Assembly (NCBI GenBank): GCA_958496175.1
Contig: OY292280.1
Coordinates: 11,098,001 to 11,162,000, forward strand
DNA from: Sisyra terminalis
Lineage: Eukaryota; Arthropoda; Insecta; Neuroptera; Sisyridae
Reading direction: 5' to 3'
DNA length: 64,000 bases
Made by a program: the position numbers and the translations under genes. Below, piece by piece: positions 48,501-58,759 of the stretch (the stretch's first letter is position 1; each line of letters opens with the position of its first letter). The notes below the pieces were generated by a model. The model saw only the letters and a program-made list of their open reading frames with translations, was not told the origin of the DNA and searched no databases.

Positions 48501-51500
48501 TTATTTTTCTTGTAGAAAATCATGGGATATTTCATTTATCAAATTGGCATTGGCAATATTTTGCCGTTCTTTTCTGTCTTTTTAAATAGATGGGGTGGAT
48601 TCTCTGATCCGTTGCGTATAGTTAGGTCTATTAATAAATGGCATTTTGAGGCACTTTGAAATCGTCACATTTAAAATGCCCTTTTTTAACAGGGTACCCT
48701 ACATCAGCGGTTCCTAACCTTTTTCAGCCGCGGACCTCCAAGGAAATCAAGCATAATGCCAAGGACCCCTGGGTGAAAAAAAGGTGCAATTTTCGGATAA
48801 TATTATATTTTAGTATTTCTTCATTAAATTAAAAAACAAACTTTTTCAAATGGGACCGCGGACCCCCAAACATAGGCTCGCGGACCCCCAGGGGTCCGCG
48901 GACCACAGGTTAGGAATCAATGCCCTATATAACTAAAATGCATAGCATTTGAATACAAAAAATAAAAAGGTCATTAATCTGTATAAATGGATAGCGCAAT
49001 GTACAGTAAATGACTGTAGAAGTAACAGCTAGTGTCATCTAAATAGACCCAAATTTGAAGTGAACTAAGCAAAATTCAACAGTGCCTGTATTGGAAGAGA
49101 GGTTTAAATGTATACATCGGTCTCCTCTGATAGGAGTAACTGAAGTAATCGAAGCAAGTGAAATCTAAGCGCTTATTTGTGTAGGTTGGCGCTCATTGGC
49201 GCTTACTTGTCCGCTGATGTTTAGCTACCATAACAACTGTGCCTGCGTAGATAGCGCTTCGTACTCTACACTAGATCAGCGGTTCCTAACCTATTTCAGC
49301 CGCGGACCTCCAAGGAAATCAAGCTTAATGCCAAGGACCATGCATGGTTCCGGGTACCGGATGGTAGAGAATATTAGGAACTTACTCTCGAATTAACTCA
49401 ACAGCTTCTTCATATCGTAGTCCGAGTTCCATGAGAGCGATTGCCACTAAGACAGGAGCTCGTCCCAAACCAGCCACGCAATGGACGGCTACACAGGATT
49501 CAGGATTTTCGCGAAATTCCTTCTTCAGCAGTTGGAACCATTCGTTAATGATTTCGTCAGGTGGAAATGTGCCATCTTCGAACATTAGATCGTACACATT
49601 AATGCCTTGATTGTGGAGTGATTCAATACGATATGATGGCTCACATACACGAACTACAGCGACAACTCGATGCCGTTTCAACTCCTACAATGAAAAAAAA
49701 CAACTATAGTCTATAAAAACAATATCTAAATAGAAAAAAATAGCCCACACTACGTTTTTCCTTCCAAATTATGAAATTTTGCTAACTAAAAAACGCAAAC
49801 ATAGTTCAAGTATTCAATTAGGTGTTGCTATAGAATAATCAGCCATTTTACTAAACGGCTGAAAAATCTTTTAAATTTCCTGCTTTTAAATTTGGATTAA
49901 AATTTGATCCAAATGATAAGATTTTAGACCAGGGATCGGAAACCAACGTCTTGTGAACTACATGCGGGTCATTAGAATCTTCCTGGTACATTTCTGTCTT
50001 TATATTTGGTTTATTAAACAAATAATTTTTAGGGTGCGACCGAAATTATTTTTTTCGGCCGAAATTCGGGACCCTAAACTATTTTTACTACTTAGACTAA
50101 CATTATCAATACAGAAGAAGTGGTTGGCTTCGGGTCCCGAGTTTCGGCCGAAAAACAAGTTTCAGTTGAACCCTAATAATTTATCATATTGCTAAAAACT
50201 GGATCTTAATTTGATAAAATTACCGACCCCTATACCAAGTGAAGGATAATTTGGATTGAAAAAAAGGGACTTACAAATTTATGGAAAATTATATAAAAAA
50301 GGTCGGAAAATTTACTGTTTTATTGATTGATACTAATGGAATTTAAGGATATTTTAACCAATTTGAATTAACTATAAGAAATGATTTTTAATATCTAATT
50401 TTAACCTAGGTTAACGCATAGGGGATGAAATTTTCAGATGAAAAATTTTCTGTGATTTTTTCCTTGACTCTTAATTTAGTTTAGTAGCCAATAGGCGTGT
50501 TTAAGAAGAATATGGGGAAGTAGGAGAGTTGGTTTCGAGATGGCAGAAGTACGGAAGGGATGCCCAATTTAGTGAAGCACAATTCTTTGGGGGTGAAAAA
50601 TTTTTAAATATATTGAAATTAGATTAATCTTTTTACTTGAGTTGAATAACAAACAAATTCATTGAAAAAAAAAAAACAATCAATCCTAGCCTATTAGGGT
50701 ATTGCTATTTTAGGTGTCCATTTTGAAACTACTAGAAACTAATTTCGAAACTCATAACGAGCATATTTTTGATATTCCTCGGATAACGAATTTGTTTAGG
50801 TACTATTTAAAAAGGTAATCCAATCTTGCAATGCATGATGGGAAATAGGTCAAAATGTGGCGCCGCCACACGTGTGTCTAGGGTACTAATTTTATCCGTT
50901 TGCCTAAAAGTACCAAGGTTTGTAAATTACACAGGTTGCTCAATTAGAAAAAAAATGACGTCATACGAAGAATTTTGAACTTGAATCAGTCTGAAGATAT
51001 GTACGAATTTCTTCTGGATACGTCACGTAGCCACCATGAGGCCACCTGTGTATTTTATAAACCTTGTAAAAGTACATAGTTTTGGTAAATTAGTATTCTA
51101 GAAACACTTGTGGTGGCGCCTCTTGATAAATTTCCCATCATGCATTGCAGGATTGGAATATTTTCTTTTGTTTTACTTTAGAATTTGTAATACGAAAGAT
51201 CTAGTAGAAGCTACGATTAAATAATCATTTCCAAGAAAAATTTTGAATAAATTCTAAGGGATGAAGTTCCTGGACTTCCAAGTGAACTGAGAAACTTGGA
51301 CTTAATATTTGTGATTAACGGACCCAAAAAACCCACGAATAAGAAAATTGCCTCATTTAGTTAATTTCTTGGTGCAAAATGGAGATTGTTGCCAAAAAAT
51401 GGACTTTTAGGACACAGAAATACAATAATTTTTTGTATCTCTCTTTTGGTTAGCAACCCTATAAGTTGGTGTGTAAAAATTTGTTCCGGGTTCTCCAATC

Positions 51501-54500
51501 TTTTCAATCTTCTACCATATCGCCTTTTGAATATGTCTCATATAGTCTTAGAAGTCTTTAAGGGTCAATGGAATTTGATGCGAAAGGCAAGGGGAAACCC
51601 ATCACATAAAGGGTCCCAGTAATATCCCTAATACCAACAACAATGATAAAGGTTTCTTTTGTGAAAAAAACTGGTTTGTATACAACAAAAATTGAAAATA
51701 ATCGCATCCTGATCAGAATTCTCCCTTTTATTCGAAGTGGATGGTTAAATTACCCCTGCTTTAACCCTTTGCTAATCATACTCCTATTACCTACTCTTTG
51801 ATAATCTAAGTTTAGTGATCAAATCTTTTTACTACCAATAAACAAATAAATGAATCAAAAACTAATGAAACATTGCACAATGAATTCCAGGAACTCTACG
51901 GAATCGATTTGAACACCAATTTTGTTATGAAAATATTAATTATTTCACATTGTTTTATGAGTCATCAATGTTAAAATTATTGGAAATAATATTCGGAATA
52001 AAAAAAAAACATTGATTAAGAGAAAGATCAAGGCCTTAATTAAGCATTGGATTAAAGTCGTTCAAATGGCGACATTAATTGAAACAATTGAATGTTGGGT
52101 TGTTTACGCATTGTTTTTGTAGACAGTTGAAGTAAATCTATTTTTAGATCGGAAAAATTTTAAGTAACAATTAAGTCAATTAGCACGATAAAAAAAGCAT
52201 ATTCCTAGAAAATAAATTACATGCTTTAGTTGGAAAACAAATTGTTGTTATTACAGGATTATAGTTAAATTCACCGAAATATAATTAAAGGAATTTCTTT
52301 GGGTATCCACTTCACTATCAACGTGAAACGATAGAAGTAGGACCTAGACCTACGATAGAACTAGATGGCCCACCTCAAATATTGGAATAGTATCATCAAT
52401 GATGGACAATCCTGTGACATTAAAGAGTTATTCATCGGCAAATTAATACATAAAATTCGGAAAAGATGGCCAAAGTTTTACCAGTGGTATGATCGAAATC
52501 AAGGACCTTCCGGAAACAAAATAGAAGAGCTTTGAACCTTGGTTCTGAAGAAATATGGAGTTAATCAATTGTAGAAGTATTGAAGATCAATGTGGGGATC
52601 TAAAGAAAATTTTGCTGAATGGGTTACAATTTGAAAAAAATGGTCTAATATTGATGATGAAGGAGACCTGGAAGGTTACCTATACCTAATGAAGCTTCAG
52701 TTTCAACTATTTCTTTATAAATTCTCAATTACTGCTCTTTTTCTACACTTATCATGATAATAGATTAAACTGTAAGAAATCAGGAATATGAAATTTCCAA
52801 AGAGTAGGTAGTTTCCTTTGTAAATTAAATATGATCTCCAAATATTATAATCCAGTATGAATTGATCTTATAAGGAAAAAATCCAATTGGATGAGTAGTA
52901 AAATTGAAGCAGAATATCGATAAATTGGGAAGACACAATTTGGACTACTGGATATTTGAAATGATCAGAAAGTGTCAAAGAAGACAGAGCAAATTAAGAA
53001 GAAGACAGAACTAAAGGAGACAAATTATATCATCCTTAATTTAGGGTTGTCAAATTTAAAGCAGGCCAACTTTCAAAGTTGGATCTAAAGTTGGACTAGT
53101 CGGATTATTGAGGCGATCCCACTAGAAAATCCAACTGTATCATACTTAATTTAGGGTTGTCAAGTTTAAAGCAAGCCATTTACGCTCCGACTTGCAGTCC
53201 AACTTGTGGTCCGACTTTCGAAGTTGGATCTAAAGTTGGACTAGTCGGATTATTTAGGCGATCCCACTAGAAGATCCAAGTATATCATTCTTAATTTAGG
53301 GTTGTTAAGTTTAGAGCATGCCATTTACGCTCCGACTTGCAGTCCAACTTGTGGTCCGACTTTCGAAGTTGGATCTAAAGTTGGACTAGTCGGATTATTT
53401 AGGCGATCCCACTAGAAGATCCAAGTATATCATTCTTAATTTAGGGTTGTTAAGTTTAGAGCATGCCATTTACGCTCCGACTTGCAGTCCAACTTGTGGT
53501 CCGACTTTCGAAGTTGGATCTAAAGTTGGACTATTCGGATTATTTAGGCGATCCCACTAGAAGATCCAACTATATCATCCATAATTTAGGGTTGTCAAGT
53601 TTAAAGCACGCCATTTACGCTCCGACTTGCAGTCCAACTTGTCGTCCGACTTTCGAAGTTGGATCGAAAGTTGGACTAGTCAGATTATTTAGGCGATCCC
53701 ACTAGAAGATCCAACTAGTAGTCCGACTAGTTGGACTGTAAGTCGGAGCATGAATGGCCTGCTTAAGATGTTCCCACTGAATTTAGGTGAGATATATTGT
53801 TAACAATTTTAGGAGAATTACGAAGGGCGGAAGGAGTATTTCAGCAATCATTTTTTTTTTAAGGGAAAGGATTATTAAGCAGACCATTCATGCGTTTTTC
53901 AATCCAGAAGATTCCAGAATTTTGGTCAAAGAAAAACACCTTATAAAATATATCCTCAAAATGAGGATATGTAAGGCTTTTATAGGGCTTTATTGGCATT
54001 TTTGTAAGGCTTAATGATAAATAGTTTGGATTTCGGAATGATTTCAGCATTAGGGAATCACTGCTCAATAAAGCAGGCCATTTAAATACGTGTGATAAAA
54101 ATCATAGTCAGCATTTTTGATTCAAAAGAAAACCAAATGTTTTGACTATCAAATGAAGAATGTAAAATACATCGAATTTATTATGAAAATAATATTTGTA
54201 AGAACAGAAATATAATTTGTTCACTTATCAATTCGAAATTGGAATCGAATTGACCTTGGATTCTAAACCCAAATCAACAGAAAGTGCATTAAGGTGAATC
54301 AAAACAAAAATTATATATTATTTTAATAAAGTTCTATGCTTCATTTTCTGTAACACGACTGGGGTGGTCTAGTTATTGTAACCTTTAAACTTTTGATTTG
54401 AAAAAGTTTTCCAGGAAATTGTTTTCCATAATTGATGTGGAACGGAAATATCCAAACCTTAATTACTAGGAATCCAGTAAGACTATTAGAAGTTTTACAA

Positions 54501-55829
54501 GGAATATCAGACAAAGTATCATTGGATGATTTCCTAGACTGATTTTTATAAAAGAATAATTTAAAGTGGCTTGAAAAAGAAAAGTAATAGAAAAGTTTTT
54601 GAATCCTATCCAAAAATAGCTAATATCCACGATATTATGTAACCAAAAGACTACCAAAATTTTGTGAAGGGAAAGTCATGAAGCAAATTCGCTGATAACC
54701 TGGTATCGGCGGGGAAAACCAAAGAGTACCTATTGATGGTACCAGTGAGGAAGTATCTGGAAAGTTTTCCAGGAAAGTATTTCCTTAAAGTTTACAAGAA
54801 ATATTTACAGAAAACGGTAACCGATGTGATCACAAGAAAGATATTTCATACTTCTGGAAGCTTCTTGCTTTTCCGTCCAATATCCTAAAACAGTGGTTCC
54901 CAAACTTGATAGGGCTCCGAGTCATCAAACAAAAATTTCCAATCTTGGGACCAATCTCTTATTAGAGAGAAAAGCACAGAATCACACCTTTTGGGGTATA
55001 ACCACTTCCTTTTTGCCAAATACAACTTATTGGAGAAAAGATTTTCGGATCCAAGGCTATATCAGAACTATAACAAATTGAAGCTAACCAGATTGGTTAC
55101 ATTTCGAAAATAAGGGAACTCATATTGGATCTTGTAGAAGAAATAAGGAAAAAGCGAATCGGTTTTTGGAGATGGAGAAAAGACAAAAGGAAAGTTCTGG
55201 CAGGTCAGAAATTTTCCATCAAACAAAAAAATTTTTTGGAACTAAATTGGGATACTATCCTAGAATAATTCTGCCGCCGGGTTGTTTTTCTTTCCAATTG
55301 ATGAGACCTGCTTCTGGGATAAATCAAATCAAACATCCAGTTGGATCTTTAACTAATTCCCCAAGTGGTTCTACGGAGTTAAAGCTAAATGAGGCACTCA
55401 AATATATCGGGAGGCCGTTTCCTCTGTTTTCCCCATTAGAAGAAAAGCTAACCGGGTTATTATATATTTACTAATGATTCCGATCCAGAAGGTTATCATA
55501 AATCCTCAAAACTATAACAAATTGAAGCTTACCAGATTGGTTACATTTCGGAAATAAGGGAACTCATATTGGATCTTGTAAAAGAAAAAAGGATTAATGC
55601 GATTTAATATTTGGGTGCTGGAGAAAAGAGAAAAGGAAAGTTCTGGCAGGAAAGAAATTTTTCTTATAACAAAAAAATATTTTTGAATTAAAAAACAACT
55701 TACCTGAATGAAAGTTAAGATGTTATTGTCAGAGGGGCGATCGGTGATTAAGAATTTCATCCCTTTGTATTCGATGCAGGCTGGTGCAGGACGAATGTCC
55801 TTTGAACGTAAGATTATTCCTGGATTCAT
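42548..55829 (-). CDS. PRL-1: PRL-1 protein tyrosine phosphatase (PTP4A family)
   Basis: Three coding exons, minus strand: 55829-55704 (42 codons), 49684-49386 and 42656-42548, joining in phase to 177 aa (human 173, fly 176). Exon 1 encodes the N-terminus with [20 protein letters not shown]. Exon 2 carries VVRVCEPSY, the general-acid loop (FEDG) and the P-loop [10 protein letters not shown] with catalytic Cys, Arg and the Ala typical of PRLs. Exon 3 encodes [20 protein letters not shown], the polybasic tail and the CAAX box CCVQ for farnesylation, which targets PRLs to plasma and endosomal membranes. PRLs are dual-specificity phosphatases that also bind CNNM magnesium transporters. All junctions are GT-AG. 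Introns of about 6.0 and 6.7 kb are filled with transposons. Untranslated first exons may lie upstream and were not located. Confidence 0.96.
42817..43040. mobile_element. family-A MITE just upstream of PRL-1 exon 3
   Basis: Ends GGCTCATGTGTACTTTAGCA and, inverted, GCTCAAGTGTACTTTAGCAC; the next bases are CACCCACAATCTGG on both sides. Cores CTGGCAACGATGCATTTTCG and its inverse-matching partner. This is the second outer-end subgroup (…GTACTTTAGCACACCCACAA). Confidence 0.85.
43180..44138. mobile_element. 959-bp hAT-type element with 8-bp target duplication
   Basis: Ends CAGTGGCGTGCA and TGCACGCCACTG. Exact 8-bp flanking duplication GGCGCAAG at 43,172-43,179 and 44,139-44,146. No transposase frame; it carries a tRNA-derived SINE-like segment at 43,740. 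The right-hand TSD overlaps the first bases of the solo family-B core module at 44,143. Confidence 0.85.
43740..43815 (+). mobile_element. tRNA-derived SINE head (Ser/Leu-like)
   Basis: TGGCCGAGTGG fits an RNA polymerase III A box and GAGTTCGATTC fits a B box about 35 bp further on. The surrounding sequence is too degenerate for a functional tRNA. A second copy with the same TGG(A/C)CGAGTGG and GGTGGCCGCTCCAAAACT lies at 59,646. The SINE's 3' part is undefined. Confidence 0.6.
44143..44295. mobile_element. solo copy of the family-B core module
   Basis: Runs from CAAGGTTTATTAATTACACA to TTTTATAAACCTTG and contains GACGTCATACGAAGAATTTT and TACGTCACGTAGCGCATGAG, matching the centres of the composites at 23.7 and 50.8 kb. 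Absence of the GGCGCCGCCACA arms here shows that the module can stand alone. Confidence 0.75.
44319..44894. mobile_element. non-autonomous DNA element, TIR GTAGGG...TTAAAGGTCC
   Basis: Left AGTAGGGAGGGGATTAAAGG (followed by TCC) and right GGACCTTTAAGCCCCAC...CTACCCTAC are imperfect inverted ends. The interior is AT-rich with a repeated AAGGGGCAAA block at about 44,515-44,555; no transposase. Confidence 0.5.
45009..45719. mobile_element. 711-bp hAT transposon remnant with 8-bp target duplication
   Basis: Ends CAGTGGCGTAGTTACCTAGG and CCTGGCTACGCCACTG, flanked exactly by ATTATAAT (45,001-45,008 and 45,720-45,727). It contains the C-terminal part of a hAT transposase, so it is an internally deleted element. 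Lies in PRL-1 intron 2. Confidence 0.95.
45090..45420 (+). pseudogene. hAT transposase C-terminal dimerisation domain, broken
   Basis: The plus strand encodes [19 protein letters not shown], then [20 protein letters not shown] and, after an in-frame stop following [26 protein letters not shown]. The AERSFSKLK motif and helix order are those of the ZMYM1-like/hAT C-terminal (hATC) domain. The N-terminal catalytic part is absent and there is no start codon, so it is inactive. Confidence 0.9.
45855..46203 (-). pseudogene. second decayed hAT transposase fragment
   Basis: The minus strand encodes [20 protein letters not shown], then [12 protein letters not shown] and, after a frameshift, [14 protein letters not shown] and [12 protein letters not shown], again the hATC order. 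It differs from the 45,009 element in sequence and strand, so it is an independent, older insertion. GGGGCCCCCTGAGAATGGGG lies in its middle; no terminal repeats were fixed. Confidence 0.75.
48121..48343. mobile_element. family-A MITE in PRL-1 intron 2
   Basis: Ends GGCTCAAATCCTTTTTTGAA and, inverted, GGCTCTAGCCCCTTTTAAAT; cores TCTGGCAACGTTGCACTTTC and CTGGCAACATTGCCATTTCT. Confidence 0.8.
48705..48922. mobile_element. 218-bp hAT-type MITE, CAGCGGTTCCTAACCT
   Basis: Ends CAGCGGTTCCTAACCT and AGGTTAGGAATCAATG; flanks CCCTACAT and CCCTATAT match at 7 of 8 bases (target duplication). The interior is GC-rich, with repeated CGCGGACCCCCA. Lies in PRL-1 intron 2. Confidence 0.85.
49277..49339. mobile_element. 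truncated copy of the 48,705 MITE next to PRL-1 exon 2
   Basis: The first ~63 bp of the 48,705 element (CAGCGGTTCCTAACCTATTT ... CCAAGGACC) with no right end. It stops 46 bp short of the exon-2 donor, so it sits at the very start of intron 2. Confidence 0.8.
50029..50174. mobile_element. 146-bp hAT-like MITE, possibly nested in a larger one
   Basis: Ends TTAGGGTGCGACCGAAATTA and TTTCAGTTGAACCCT with inner CGGCCGAAATTCGG / CCGAGTTTCGGCCG. Flanked by an exact AATAATTT duplication (50,021-50,028 and 50,175-50,182). The surrounding GGGATCGGAAACC (49,932) and TTACCGACCCCTATACC (50,220) look like the ends of an outer hAT-type MITE, but no outer target duplication was seen. Lies in PRL-1 intron 1. 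Confidence 0.7.
50819..51157. mobile_element. family-B MITE composite in PRL-1 intron 1
   Basis: Ends TTGCAATGCATGATGGGAAA and, inverted, CTGCAATGCATGATGGGAAA; subterminal TGTGGCGCCGCCACA and TGTGGTGGCGCC. The central CAAGGTTTGTAAA...TTTATAAACCTTG module is as at 23.7 and 44.1 kb. Confidence 0.85.
53038..53763. repeat. 145-bp tandem array inside an inverted-end element
   Basis: Units start at 53,038 (110 bp, with a 35-bp deletion), 53,148, 53,293, 53,438 and 53,583, each opening AATTTAGGGTTGT. Each full unit contains GCCATTTACGCTCCGACTTG, CAGTCCAACTTGTGGTCCGA and AAGTTGGACTAGTCGGATTA. The array is bounded on the left by AAAGCAGGCCA (near 53,060) and closes at 53,730-53,763 with the inverse (GTAAGTCGGAGCATGAATGG then CCTGCTT), so the tandem repeats amplify the end of a transposon-like element. 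Lies in PRL-1 intron 1. Confidence 0.85.
54891..54960. mobile_element. single hAT-type end (CAGTGGTTCCCAAACTT)
   Basis: CAGTGGTTCCCAAACTTGAT is a typical hAT MITE terminus, but no matching inverse end was found nearby. Probably a truncated copy in PRL-1 intron 1. Confidence 0.4.
55066..55700. repeat. 444-bp-spaced direct duplication abutting PRL-1 exon 1
   Basis: Segments starting at 55,066 and 55,510 share AACTATAACAAATTGAAGCT, CAGATTGGTTACATTTCG, AAGGGAACTCATATTGGATC and GGAAAGTTCTGGCAGG in order over about 180 bp. The second copy ends a few bases before the exon-1 donor. Confidence 0.8.
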
Positions 55830-56700
55830 TTCGATACGACGTTTCTATGCCAGCACACAGTTTAAAATGACGGTGAATATGTATTACAGAGATATTTCAA
55901 GTATAATTTTTAGTTGTTATTGTTTTATAAATATTGTATATTATAATTTTACTTTATCAGTTAGGTAGTTTTCTAGGTATATTTTGTTATGATTTAGATA
56001 TATTCAATCGAAATGCGAGTATTTAGACACAATTTTCGAAAAATTTCAAAACAATGATATATTTACGTTAGTGTTATAAAGAAAAACGGATTTTCACAAA
56101 ACTTTCCCAGATAGATAGATCAATATATGTAACGAACACTGATTTAATTTTCCTTTGACAAAACTTATTTAGAATTTAACCACATGAAGAAGCAATTTTT
56201 TGTTGTTCATCAGTTAATTAGTTTAAACAATTTAATTATTTTTCTTTAAATCTACAAAATGGAAATTTTTTAAGTTTTTTTTTAATAACTTTTTTTGAAA
56301 AAATATCTTTTTATGGAATTTTTCGTTTAAATTTTTTATACGGATTTTTTGTGTAGATAGAGTGCGGGAAGATATCTTTTTATTTGTCTAATTTTTAAAT
56401 TTTATTATTGTTATTTTTTTTTTTTTTGGGAAAAATCAGTCTTGTCTTGCTTTTTTTTTAAATTTTCTATCTGCAATATAAAAATATTTCAGAATTTGAG
56501 TTTTTAACACAAAAATTTCGAAAGAAAATATTTCTCGGACGCACTAAACGTTTTTTTTTTCTTTTATTTTATTTTTCGCTTGTCGACGCTGAAGTCAGAG
56601 GACAGTGAGGAAGAAAACACTGCAAAAAAAGACGAACACAAATTAAATATTGTCATAAATTTAGTTTTTCCCTAAATGGAGTTTCAATTGTTAAAAAACG
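55830..56700. other. 5' flank of PRL-1
   Basis: AT- and T-rich DNA upstream of the start codon. A less AT-rich patch at about 56,575-56,640 (GTCGACGCTGAAGTCAGAGG) could be a promoter or noncoding exon, but no firm signal is visible. Confidence 0.3.
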
Positions 56701-56722
56701 TCACATTAAAAACAGGTGGGGG

Positions 56723-56897
56723 AAATCGTCACAAAATGTTACAAACAAGAGAAGGGGAAATCGTCACAAAATGTTACAATGAAAAGAAGGGGAAGTCGTC
56801 ACAAAATGTTACAAATAAGAGAAGGGGAAATCGTCACAAAATGTTACAAACAAGAGAAGGGGAAATCGTCACAAAATGTTACAATGAAGAGAAGGGG
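56723..56897. repeat. 35-bp minisatellite, five units
   Basis: Five near-identical units of AAATCGTCACAAAATGTTAC plus AAACAAGAGAAGGGG at 35-bp spacing. Because 35 is not a multiple of three, two frames stay open across the array (106 and 73 codons); these are repeat artefacts. Confidence 0.9.
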
Positions 56898-56935
56898 AAA
56901 TTTTATATTGGAACCTTACAAATTCTTAGGAATCT

Positions 56936-57543
56936 AAGGGTGCGTTCCACTAAGCGACCACTACATCCAAAACGCCCATTTCAGCGTCCACCTTAGTGGC
57001 GAAAATATAATTCATGACGTCATTGTTTTCCATCACAAAACGACCCACGATTTTCAAAAAAAACATTCAACGACAAATATCCAACTATCGCCTTGTCATA
57101 TAGGCAATATTAATAGTGGAGTAAATTAATTTTGGCTCAAGTCCATTTTAGCACACCCACAATCTGGCAACGTTGCATTTTCGACTTTGTTTTTAATTTA
57201 ATTCGCGATTAAATCGGTCCATAATGAAAATTTAGCCACAAAAGAGAGAATTATACCATATTAGAATTGAATAAACAAAAATATCGCGAATTAAATTAAA
57301 AACAAAGTCGAAAATGCAACGTTGTCAGATTGTGGGTGTGCTAAAGTACACTTGTTCCAAATATTTTACTTCCAAAATATAACATAACCTCATTAAACTT
57401 CTAATAATGGTCAAAAAATCCATCATTTCCAATGTTTACATTAGTTACCATAAACGCTCAAAACGCTCATAACGCTCACAAGCTAGTGGAACATGAAAAA
57501 TATCGGCCATGATCGTTGTGGTCGCTTAGTGGAACGCACCCTT
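56936..57543. mobile_element. 608-bp MITE (GGGTGCGTTCCACTAAGCGA) hosting a family-A MITE
   Basis: Ends AAGGGTGCGTTCCACTAAGC and GCTTAGTGGAACGCACCCTT are perfect inverses over 20 bp, extending through GACCA. A complete family-A MITE (57,134-57,356) sits inside, so it inserted later. Confidence 0.85.
57134..57356. mobile_element. family-A MITE nested in the 56,936 element
   Basis: Starts GGCTCAAGTCCATTTTAGCA, ends with the inverse of GTGTACTTTAGCACACCCAC; cores CTGGCAACGTTGCATTTTCG and CTGACAACGTTGCATTTTCG. The left outer end mixes features of both family-A subgroups. Confidence 0.85.
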
Positions 57544-57687
57544 AAACGTACTACGATATTTTGCAATATATCAGTCTTAATTCGCGTTGCCTACATCATC
57601 ATATTGCTACGTTATGACGTCATCATCATTGTTCTTATTTGTGATCAAATAGCGCGTTCAAGCAATCCATTTACTATAATGTCTAAA

Positions 57688-57733
57688 TTTTTTCAACGTT
57701 GCCAAATTGTGGGGGTGCTAGAATGGACTTGAA
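57688..57733. mobile_element. family-A MITE, right-end fragment
   Basis: CAACGTTGCCAAATTGTGGG then GGTGCTAGAATGGACTTGAA matches the last ~45 bp of family A; the rest is missing. Confidence 0.6.
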
Positions 57734-57957
57734 CCTTATAATATTAATATCACTTAACCAAGAATGGAAAAAAAATACTTCCAAATTTTAACAAAACCAC
57801 ATTAAACTTCTAATAATGGTCAAAAAATCCGCCATTTGGAATATTTCATTGGTTACCATGGTTGTTTTCCATTTATCAGTGCTTGGTGCGACATAGTGCC
57901 GCATTATGCGAGCCTTTAATTGGAACAGATTAATGCCCAGGTGCGACGGTAGAGTGC

Positions 57958-58440
57958 GTTAAACTTTGTTTAGTTGGAGATAAATTAAATTTGACAAGTT
58001 TTGACTACCTTCATTGGAATTTTAAATAATCAAACTATATTATCGTCAAGTGTTTTAATTAGTTCTTAATTTTTGAAATAAACCGTAAATTTTTACGTTA
58101 TTTTGTTGGTACTACTTGCGCATCGCACCCGAAAGGACAGCTATTTCGAACATTCAATGCTGAGCATTATGCCGTATTATGCGCTTTTGTGGTGTAATTT
58201 GAAAACAACATGAATGTTCCAACGGCCGCAACGCATCGCACAATTGGGCATTCGAAATAACTGTGCTCTCGTGTGCGATACGCAAGTGGTACCAACAAAA
58301 TAACTTAAAAATTTACGGTTTACTTCAAAAATTTAGAACTAATTAAAATAGTTGACGATAACGGAATTTCATTATTTAAAACTCCATTAATGGATGTCAA
58401 AATTTGTCAAACTCAATGTTTCCCCAAATAAACAAACTTT
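57958..58440. mobile_element. ~480-bp imperfect foldback element
   Basis: Left (about 57,958-58,160) and right (about 58,243-58,440) arms pair: TTAATTAGTTCTTAATTTTT / AAAATTTAGAACTAATTAAA, ACCGTAAATTTTTACGTTAT / ATAACTTAAAAATTTACGGT, and TTTGTTGGTACTACTTGCG / CGCAAGTGGTACCAACAAA. The loop contains GCATTATGCCGTATTATGCG. Non-coding. Confidence 0.75.
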
Positions 58441-58759
58441 CTGAGACCAATTCAATTGTTTAATTGTATTCTTATGAATCCCTAGGGACTATTCTTTAGA
58501 TTGTTAGAGACAATAAATTTGATTTCAACATCATTTTGGTGTAAAAAATGCCATTCCGGAGTCAAAATACTAAAGAATAATATTAGACGACCGCAACACG
58601 TTTGCAGCAGGTATGCAAAGTGAAAAAATGCGTTCGCAGCATGTTTGCATCAGATCCGCACTATACAAAAATACATCCGCAGAGATATTATCAGTTATTG
58701 GGAGATATCTTATTCAATAGGGTTAATGAAAATATGAAATTAAAATGAATTTTCTTTTT

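Noticed and set aside
56676..56996. 106-codon frame over the 35-bp repeats
   Set aside because: Unit length 35 keeps several frames open at once; this is a minisatellite, not a gene.
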